Shown here: positions 58,292 to 64,000 of the stretch, one piece after another
How positions within the stretch are numbered: the first letter of the stretch is position 1
Layout of the letters: each line of letters begins with the position of its first letter
Assembly: GCF_003047295.1 (NCBI RefSeq)
Contig: NZ_PZYZ01000001.1
Location: 682,001-746,000 of the forward strand
Length of the DNA: 64,000 bases
DNA from: Nocardioides sediminis
GTDB taxonomy: Bacteria > Actinomycetota > Actinomycetes > Propionibacteriales > Nocardioidaceae
Reading direction: 5' to 3'
Notes under the pieces: generated by a model
Seen by the model: the letters and a program-made list of their open reading frames with translations, nothing else
What the model was told of the DNA's origin: nothing
The model's database searches: none
Program-made: the position numbers and the translations under genes

Positions 58292-61195
58292 TCAGCCGGC
58301 TGCCCCGTGGGCGAGCGCGCCCTGGGCGGTGGACTCGTGCAGGGCGAGCTCGTCGTCCTGGGTGCGCGGTGCGAGGTCGAAGACGACGTTGCGGACTATG
58401 CCGGTGAAGGCGTACGGCGCCCGGTCCTCGTAGTCGAGGTCGACCACGCCGCCGTTGTCCCGGGAGATGTCCATGCCCGCGTAGGTGGTGAAGATCAGCG
58501 AGACGGTTCGCGGGATGTCCCCCTCGCCGATCTGCTTGTCATCGGCCCACAGCGTGACGTGCCCTCCGGTGCCGGGCCTCGTCTCGTCGGCGTCGAAGAG
58601 CATCTTGAGGGTGACATCGCCGGTGGGGACCGGCTCGGTCGAGGTCTGCCGATAGGTGTCGATGCCGAGGTACTGGTAGGTGTGGTTCAGGCGCCCCTTC
58701 TCGTCGACCCACAGCGCGAAGCCGCCGATGAAGTCCGCGAATGCGACGAGCACACCCTCGGCACCACCGTCGGGCACGTGGACGTCGGCCTCGATGGCGT
58801 AGGAGCGGCCGATGATCCGTGGGATCTGCGTGGTCTGGATGTTCTGCACGTCACCGGCGAAGGTGAACCGGGTCTGGGTGGGCATCGGCGGCAGCATCCC
58901 GAAGAACACCGCGAAGCCGCCCAGCAGCGGCAGCACGCGGTTGCGTTCGGCCTCGGCCCAGAACAGCTCGACCAGCTCCGCGACCTTCTCGGGGTGTTCC
59001 GCCGCGAGGTCGTGGGCTTGGGAGAAGTCCTCGGGAAGGTAGTAGAGCTCCCAGCGATCCTTCGTGGGGTCCCAGCCGCTGCCGGGTCCGAACCTGGCCA
59101 GGGTCTCCGGGGAGAAGTCCCACGGCAGCTTGTCGAGCTTGGTGCAGGCCCACCAGCCGTCCTTGTAGATCGCGCGGCTGCCGTACATCTCGAAGTACTG
59201 CACCGAGTGCTGCTCCTCCGCCTCGGGGGCGTCGAAGGTGTAGGCGAAGCTGGTGCCGTCCATCGGTTCCTGCTCGATGCCGTCCACGACCCGGGGCGTC
59301 GGAATCCCGACGACCTCCAGGACCGTGGGGACGATGTCGATGCAGTGGGTGAACTGCGGCCTCAGGTCGCCACCACCGGCGATCCGTCTCGGCCACGAGA
59401 TCACCATCGGGTCGCGGGTCCCCCCGAGGTGGCTGGCCATCTGCTTGCCCCACTGGAAGGGCGCGTTGTTGGCGTGCGCCCAGGCGGCCGCGAAGTGCGG
59501 GGCCGTGTGGAAGCCGCCGAGCTCTTCCACCCCGCCGTACCTCTCGATCATCTTGAGCTGTTCCTCGGCGTCGAGCACCACGCCGTTGAAGAACGTGGTC
59601 TCGTTGAACGACCCGGTCACGGTGCCCTCCATCGAGGCGCCGTTGTCACCCCACACGTAGATGACCAGGGTGTCGTCGAGCTCGCCCATCTCCTCGACCG
59701 CGTCGAGGAGCCTGCCGACGTTCCAGTCGGCGTTCTCGGAGTAGCCGGCGAAGACCTCCATCTGGCGCGCGTAGAGCCTGCGCTCGGCGTCGCTGAGGCT
59801 GTCCCAGGCCGGGTACGCCGCGGGGCGCTCGGTGAGCTCGGTGTCGGCCGGGACGATGCCGAGCCGCTTCTGTCGCTCCAAGGTCTTCTCGCGGTAGACG
59901 TCCCAGCCGTCGTCGAACTGGCCCTTGTACCTGTCCGCCCACTCCTTGGCCACGTGGTGCGGCGCGTGTGTCGCACCGGTCGAGTAGTAGACGAACCACG
60001 GCTTCTCGGGGTCCTGGGCGCGCACTGCGTGGAGCCACTCGACGGTCTTGTCGGTGATGTCGTCGGGGAAGTAGTAGAGCTTTCCGTCGGCACCCTCAGG
60101 CACGCCGAGGGTCGAGTTGTCCTGGGTGATGATCGGGTCGTACTGACCGGCCGCCCCGGTCAGGAACCCCCACCAGTGGTCGAAGCCCCACCCGGAGGGC
60201 CAGTGGTCGAACGACCCGGCCGCACCCATGTCGTGGCCGGGGGTCATGTGCCACTTGCCGAACCCGCCGGTGATGTACCCGTTCTCCTTGAGGATCCGCG
60301 GCAGTGCGGTGCACGACCGTGGGCGGATGCCGGTGTAGCCGGGGAAGGGCGCCGGGAACTCCGCGATCCCGCCCATGCCCACCCGGTGGTGGTTGCGGCC
60401 GGTCAGCATCGCGGCGCGCGTCGGGGAGCAGACCGCGGTGACGTGGAAACGGTTGTAGGTGATGCCCTGCTGCTGCACGCGGGTGAGGTTCGGCGTCCGG
60501 ATGCCACCGCCGAACGTGTCCGGCCCACCGAAGCCCGCGTCGTCGATGAGGACGATGAGGACGTTCGGCGCGTCGTCGGGCGCCTTGGTCGGCGCCACGA
60601 TGCTCCAGTCACCCACGGACTCGTCGATCGTCCTCCCGCCCACGCCGCTGAAGTGCCGGTCGGGCACGGGCAGGACGCTGCGGTCGGGGTTGAACTTGCC
60701 CATCGCCTCGGCCAGCTTGGCCTTGAGCTCGTCGATGCCGCGCTCGTCGCTCTCCACCACGGACTTGACCGGTGAGCCGGGGAGGGCCCGCTCGACCTCG
60801 AGACGGGACTCGGCGGGGAAGACACCGATGACCACGGCCGTGCCGGCCTTCAGCGCCTCACCCACCTGCTGCTGGACGGCCGCGGTGAGCTTGTTGCCGG
60901 CGAAGTGACCGACCACCGCACCGGCCGCCGCGCCCACCGCCACCGCGCCGAGCATGGGTGGGGCGAACATGCCCACGAGCACGCCCGCGCCGCCACCCCA
61001 GCCCGCACCACGGCGACCGAGGTGGTTGCCGGTGTCCATGAGCCGAGGTTTCCCGTCGGCGTCCTTGCCGACAAGGATCATGCCTTGGCTCGACAGGCTC
61101 CCGGCCTCGACCTGACCCGCCAGCGATTGGAACTCAGCGGTGGCGATCTCGACATCGGGGTAGCCCGCCACGAGGAGCATCTGCGTACTGGCCAT
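58292..61195 (-). CDS. Sulfatase with N-terminal DUF1269-like glycine-zipper extension
   Basis: 967 residues, longer than usual sulfatases. Residues 1 to about 165 resemble the DUF1269 layout: an alpha/beta start (VAGYPDVEIATAEFQSLAG), a glycine zipper (GWGGGAGVLVGMFAPPMLG, then VAVGAAAGAVVGHFAG) and a helical segment. From about 212 a type I sulfatase follows: NVLIVLIDDAGFGG (metal Asp pair), CSPTRAAMLTGR (the Cys to be converted to formylglycine, about 256), GKWHMTPGHDMG, and DNGASMEGT. The C-terminal region is a beta-rich domain. Substrate unknown. It heads the five-gene operon, with a DevR-like box 76 bp upstream. Confidence 0.9.
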   Translation of the reverse strand: MASTQMLLVAGYPDVEIATAEFQSLAGQVEAGSLSSQGMILVGKDADGKPRLMDTGNHLGRRGAGWGGGAGVLVGMFAPPMLGAVAVGAAAGAVVGHFAGNKLTAAVQQQVGEALKAGTAVVIGVFPAESRLEVERALPGSPVKSVVESDERGIDELKAKLAEAMGKFNPDRSVLPVPDRHFSGVGGRTIDESVGDWSIVAPTKAPDDAPNVLIVLIDDAGFGGPDTFGGGIRTPNLTRVQQQGITYNRFHVTAVCSPTRAAMLTGRNHHRVGMGGIAEFPAPFPGYTGIRPRSCTALPRILKENGYITGGFGKWHMTPGHDMGAAGSFDHWPSGWGFDHWWGFLTGAAGQYDPIITQDNSTLGVPEGADGKLYYFPDDITDKTVEWLHAVRAQDPEKPWFVYYSTGATHAPHHVAKEWADRYKGQFDDGWDVYREKTLERQKRLGIVPADTELTERPAAYPAWDSLSDAERRLYARQMEVFAGYSENADWNVGRLLDAVEEMGELDDTLVIYVWGDNGASMEGTVTGSFNETTFFNGVVLDAEEQLKMIERYGGVEELGGFHTAPHFAAAWAHANNAPFQWGKQMASHLGGTRDPMVISWPRRIAGGGDLRPQFTHCIDIVPTVLEVVGIPTPRVVDGIEQEPMDGTSFAYTFDAPEAEEQHSVQYFEMYGSRAIYKDGWWACTKLDKLPWDFSPETLARFGPGSGWDPTKDRWELYYLPEDFSQAHDLAAEHPEKVAELVELFWAEAERNRVLPLLGGFAVFFGMLPPMPTQTRFTFAGDVQNIQTTQIPRIIGRSYAIEADVHVPDGGAEGVLVAFADFIGGFALWVDEKGRLNHTYQYLGIDTYRQTSTEPVPTGDVTLKMLFDADETRPGTGGHVTLWADDKQIGEGDIPRTVSLIFTTYAGMDISRDNGGVVDLDYEDRAPYAFTGIVRNVVFDLAPRTQDDELALHESTAQGALAHGAAG

Positions 61196-61543
61196 GGTCG
61201 GACCCTCGTCTCGGCGCTATCGGTCTGGGTGCTCGCTACGAGTCGACCGCAGTCGCCGGGAGGACGCGTAGGGGCATTGGTCCCGGAGCGGACCGGTGCA
61301 CGGCCCGGGCTGATGGGCTCGGCGCGCGGGCTCGTCAGGACTCAGTGCTGCGTCGAGCGGCCAGTCATCGCGTAACTCGAGAAGCCGGAGGACTGCCCGT
61401 GGGCGAGCCCGAGCCGATCTCGGTGGCGATGAGAATCGCGTTTCCCGGAGGTCGATGTGTCCGTGCTCACCGCGTCCGTCGGGGGGCCGCCGTGGAGTAC
61501 GGTCCTGGTCGAGCAGCGCGACGCCTGACGGGCACGGCGGGAC
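61196..61543. other. 348-bp intergenic region upstream of the sulfatase operon
   Basis: No gene is supported on either strand. It holds the sulfatase promoter region (a -10-like TAGCGC at 61219 on the minus strand) and the DevR-like box at 61271. The right part, next to the PRC-barrel stop, shows nothing recognisable. Confidence 0.5.
61271..61284 (-). promoter_or_regulatory. DosR/DevR-like box upstream of the sulfatase operon
   Basis: GGGGCATTGGTCCC, reading GGGACCAATGCCCC on the minus strand, fits the actinobacterial DosR-type pattern GGGRCNNNNGNCCC. It is 76 bp from the sulfatase ATG and about 58 bp from the -10-like TAGCGC. It does not match the island's CACCC/GGGTG box. Confidence 0.45.
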
Positions 61544-61957
61544 TCACGATCGACGGTCGTGGAAGTAGGTGCTCCGGTGGCCGGCCTGCCAGAACGGCAT
61601 GCAGCCGTAGTAGTCGTACACGGGAGCGAAATCGACCGCGTCGCGAAGCGTGGGGTCGTACTCGTCGGCCGCCAGCACCTCCTCGTCCATGTGATGCAGC
61701 CGAACGTGGTCGCTCACATGGGCGACGGCCTCCACCGGGACGAGGTGTCGGCGCGAACCGAGTCCGAGCACGCCGCCAGACGCCACGACGAGCAGGCGGC
61801 CGCGCCGTTCGACGTCGTCGACGACGATGTCGTCGACTTCGCCGACCCGTCGATCGTGGGCGTCAAGCACGACCAACCCCCTGACGTTGTCCTCGTCGTC
61901 GGCGAGGTCGATCTCGTTGCTCTCGAGAGGCAGCAGGCGGAGTTGGAGGGTGGTCAT
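61544..61957 (-). CDS. PRC-barrel domain protein
   Basis: 137 residues. The small beta-barrel PRC domain is visible as GLVVLDAHDRRVGEVDDIVVDD, then LLVVASGGVLGLGSRRHLVPVE. The C-terminus is longer than usual (DEEVLAADEYDPTLRDAVDF) and ends in an unusual YYGCMPFWQAGHRSTYF. PRC domains bind RNA or serve as adaptors in stress and photosynthetic complexes; the role here is unknown. The ATG at 61957 has a GAGGAGAC site. Divergent from the response regulator. Confidence 0.85.
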   Translation of the reverse strand: MTTLQLRLLPLESNEIDLADDEDNVRGLVVLDAHDRRVGEVDDIVVDDVERRGRLLVVASGGVLGLGSRRHLVPVEAVAHVSDHVRLHHMDEEVLAADEYDPTLRDAVDFAPVYDYYGCMPFWQAGHRSTYFHDRRS

Positions 61958-62095
61958 GGTGTCTCCTCGCGGAAGGTCGTGCCTCTCAGCCTGTCCGCGT
62001 GCTGTGACCAGTCGTCGGACGCGCACTTTGCAGTCCCATGACAATGCGCCTGAAGGGCCGGCGAGCTCGGTCCGAGGTTGACGGACGATGGGAGC

Positions 62096-62845
62096 ATGGC
62101 GCTGATGACTACCCGGGTGCTGGTGCTTGAGGATGACGACGGCCTGCGCGCGTCGCTTCGGCTCGTGCTGGAGAACGACGGGTACGACGTCCTTGAGGCG
62201 GCCGAGGCCGAGCAGGCCCTGCGTCTGGTGCAGGACCCTGGCGTCGATCTCATGCTGGTGGACCTGATGCTGGGCGGCGTGGATGGCTTCACGTTCATCC
62301 GACGCGCGAGACCGGGGACGGAGGCGCCCATCGTGGTCATCAGCGCGCGTGACGGCGTCGAGGACATCGTTGCCGCGCTCGAGGCCGGTGCCGACGACTA
62401 CGTGACCAAGCCCTTCGACGTGGCGGAGGTGCGCGCTCGCCTGCTCGCGCTGCTGCGGCGGCCGTCGTTGTCCTCGGCAGGCACGCCGACCAACGGCCGT
62501 GCGCACGACGGCGTCGGCTCGGGTGGGCAAGATGTCTTCGTCCTCGACCAGGACGACGGCCCGCTCGTCTTCGACCGTGGAGCGGCGCAGCTGAGTCGCG
62601 GTGGACGCGAGATCCACCTCACCATCACCGAGTACCGCCTCCTGTCGGTGATGGCGGAGAACGCCGGGCGGGTGCTGTCGCGGTCGTCGCTGCTCGAGCA
62701 CGTGTGGGAGCAGGGCTTCTTCGGTGATGAACGCATCGTCGACGTCCACGTGCGCCGACTGCGAAAGAAGCTGGAGCGCGACCCGAGCGCGCCCCGGACG
62801 CTCGTGACCGTGCGCGGACTCGGCTACCGGCTCGACACGCGGTGA
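62096..62845 (+). CDS. OmpR-family response regulator
   Basis: 249 residues. The receiver has the acidic pocket (VLEDDDG), phospho-Asp (LMLVDLMLGG, about 57) and Lys (VTKPFD, about 106). A C-terminal winged helix follows (LTITEYRLLSVMAENAGRVLS, then DVHVRRLRKKLE). The ATG at 62096 or at 62105 is possible; the former has GGGAGC 3 nt away. The downstream kinase gene overlaps it by 4 bp (GTGA), making a two-component pair. Divergent from the PRC-barrel gene, whose control may belong to it. Confidence 0.93.
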   Translation: MALMTTRVLVLEDDDGLRASLRLVLENDGYDVLEAAEAEQALRLVQDPGVDLMLVDLMLGGVDGFTFIRRARPGTEAPIVVISARDGVEDIVAALEAGADDYVTKPFDVAEVRARLLALLRRPSLSSAGTPTNGRAHDGVGSGGQDVFVLDQDDGPLVFDRGAAQLSRGGREIHLTITEYRLLSVMAENAGRVLSRSSLLEHVWEQGFFGDERIVDVHVRRLRKKLERDPSAPRTLVTVRGLGYRLDTR

Positions 62846-64000
62846 CCGGGAGGCTCACGGGCCGGGGGCTCCGCAGCTCGGTGACCATGGTCTTCGCGGT
62901 GGGGGCGTTCACCCTGTCGACCTCCCTGGCGCTCGCCACCTACTTCTCGGCCCGGCACTTGCTCGTGGAGCAGCGTGAGCGCGCAGCATTGCGCCAGGCG
63001 TTCACCGACGCCGCCATGGTCCGGGACAGCCTGCGCACCTCGGGAAGTGAGGTCAGCGAGGTGTTGGGCTCGATCTCACCTCCCGCCGGCGCACTGATGT
63101 ACGTCCATCGTGATGACGCGTGGTATTCCTCGTCGCTCGACCAACCGGGCGAGCAGCTCACCGAAGTGCTGCAGCCGACGGTCGCGGAGGGCTCGGCCGG
63201 CCTGGCGTGGACGGAACTCACCGACCCCCACGCGATCGTCGTCGGCGTTCCCCTGCCCGCCGTGGACGCGGAGTACTACGAGGTGGCCGTGCCCGAGGAG
63301 CTTGCCGCGACGCTGCGGACGATGGCGCTGGCCCTCGCGGTGTCCGCAGCGCTCACCACGATGGGCGGTGCGGTCGTCGGCCGGGCTGCGAGCAGGCGCG
63401 TGCTGGAGCCGCTCGGGCAAGTCGCGGGTGCCGCGGCCCAGGTGTCGTCCGGGAACCTGGGTGCGCGACTGCGCGATACGAGTGACCCGGACCTAGCAGT
63501 ACTGGTCGGCGCCTTCAACCACATGGTCAACGCCCTGCACGAGCGGATCGAGCAGGATGCACGATTCGCGGCGGACGTGAGCCACGAGCTCCGGACGCCG
63601 CTGACGACCCTGACCACGAGCCTCAGCGTGCTGCAGAGCGACGACAACCTCGGAGCGGGATCCGCCAGCGCCGTCGACCTGATGGCGGCCGAGCTCGCAC
63701 GGTTCCGCCGGGCGCTCGAGGACCTGCTTGCCCTGGGCCGGCTGGATGCAGGCGCTCGCGAGAGCGAGACCACCGAGGTGGGTGCGCGAGAGCTCGTGCG
63801 ACAGGCGCTGCACGCAAGCGGCCGGCCGCCCGAGCTGTTGCTGGCGGATGGTGAGCAAGGTGTTGATCCGCGGGTCGACGTCGACCGTCCGCAGCTCCTG
63901 CGCGCGTTGATCAACCTGTTCCAGAACGCAGACGTGCACGGTCACGGACTCACGGCGGTCCGGGTCGAGGCAGTCGACGATCACGTGGAGTTCCGGATCC
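62842..64000 (+). CDS. Sensor histidine kinase (partial, C-terminus outside window)
   Basis: 386 codons up to the window end. Two transmembrane helices (about 13-33 and 155-178) flank an exported sensor region of about 120 residues. HAMP follows (RRVLEPLGQVAGAAAQVS), then HisKA with the phosphoacceptor His in VSHELRTPLTTL (about 250), and the start of HATPase (NLFQNADVHG) near the edge. GTG start at 62842, overlapping the response regulator stop. Cognate partner of that regulator. The signal is unknown. Confidence 0.92.
   Translation, partial: MTGRLTGRGLRSSVTMVFAVGAFTLSTSLALATYFSARHLLVEQRERAALRQAFTDAAMVRDSLRTSGSEVSEVLGSISPPAGALMYVHRDDAWYSSSLDQPGEQLTEVLQPTVAEGSAGLAWTELTDPHAIVVGVPLPAVDAEYYEVAVPEELAATLRTMALALAVSAALTTMGGAVVGRAASRRVLEPLGQVAGAAAQVSSGNLGARLRDTSDPDLAVLVGAFNHMVNALHERIEQDARFAADVSHELRTPLTTLTTSLSVLQSDDNLGAGSASAVDLMAAELARFRRALEDLLALGRLDAGARESETTEVGARELVRQALHASGRPPELLLADGEQGVDPRVDVDRPQLLRALINLFQNADVHGHGLTAVRVEAVDDHVEFRI

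Noticed and set aside
1-64000. CRISPR arrays, rRNA genes or riboswitches
   Set aside because: No regularly spaced repeats, rRNA sequence or recognised aptamer was seen on reading the gaps.

Overview
The window is very GC-rich DNA from an actinobacterium. A mycothiol-type (MDMPI) enzyme, a class F sortase, a DUF222/HNH protein, a DevR-like box and many GTG starts all point to Actinomycetota. The gene content looks most like Nocardioidaceae, but that placement is inference, since no marker gene settles it.

Layout. 1-6.7 kb is housekeeping-type: a truncated FAD oxidoreductase, an orphan PAS histidine kinase, tRNA-His, oligoribonuclease, a MauE/DsbA-like thiol pair, an adenosine-deaminase-family enzyme and an aldo/keto reductase. 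6.7-45 kb is a dense island of membrane and stress-type genes: five paralogous four-helix membrane proteins (DUF7144-like), HdeD, DUF1269, DUF6325, SHOCT and PspC proteins, a K+ channel, AI-2E, YihY and RDD proteins, an MFS pump, and three large MalT-like (LAL) LuxR regulators. It also holds a seven-gene operon with a P-type ATPase, the arginine deiminase pathway (arcB, arcC, arcA), a 48-residue membrane peptide, NhaC and YfcC. 45-51.6 kb carries a thioredoxin-reductase-like protein without its CxxC, a nitroreductase, an MDMPI enzyme, a VOC protein, a DUF4397 protein with a class F sortase, and an aminotransferase. 51.6-54.9 kb is a small foreign-looking insert beside tRNA-Arg, bounded by two ~90-bp direct repeats. 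It holds a NUDIX gene, an IS3 transposase stump, a frameshifted Ser/Thr kinase and a decayed gene. 55-61.2 kb is a five-gene minus-strand operon with an unusual sulfatase at its head and a sulfatase-maturing radical SAM enzyme at its tail. 61.5-64 kb holds a PRC-barrel protein and a two-component system that runs off the window.

Main discovery candidate. Reading the intergenic gaps of the 6.7-45 kb island by eye gave 15 copies of one 19-bp inverted repeat, consensus CTCACCC-N5-GGGTGAG. They sit in front of nearly every transcription unit there (about 30 genes), including all five DUF7144-like paralogues, one LAL regulator and the ATPase-arc operon. The centre of each box lies 31-32 bp before a -10-like hexamer (xAxxxT), so it would be near -43, which is where a class II activator binds. 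For four genes this puts the transcription start on the start codon, implying leaderless mRNAs. The half-site GGGTGA resembles the MalT-box hexamer GGA(T/G)GA, so one or more of the three LAL regulators are natural candidates to bind it. The island therefore reads as one co-activated regulon for envelope, acid or energy stress: arginine fermentation, ion pumping, HdeD and membrane maintenance. The role is inference from content.
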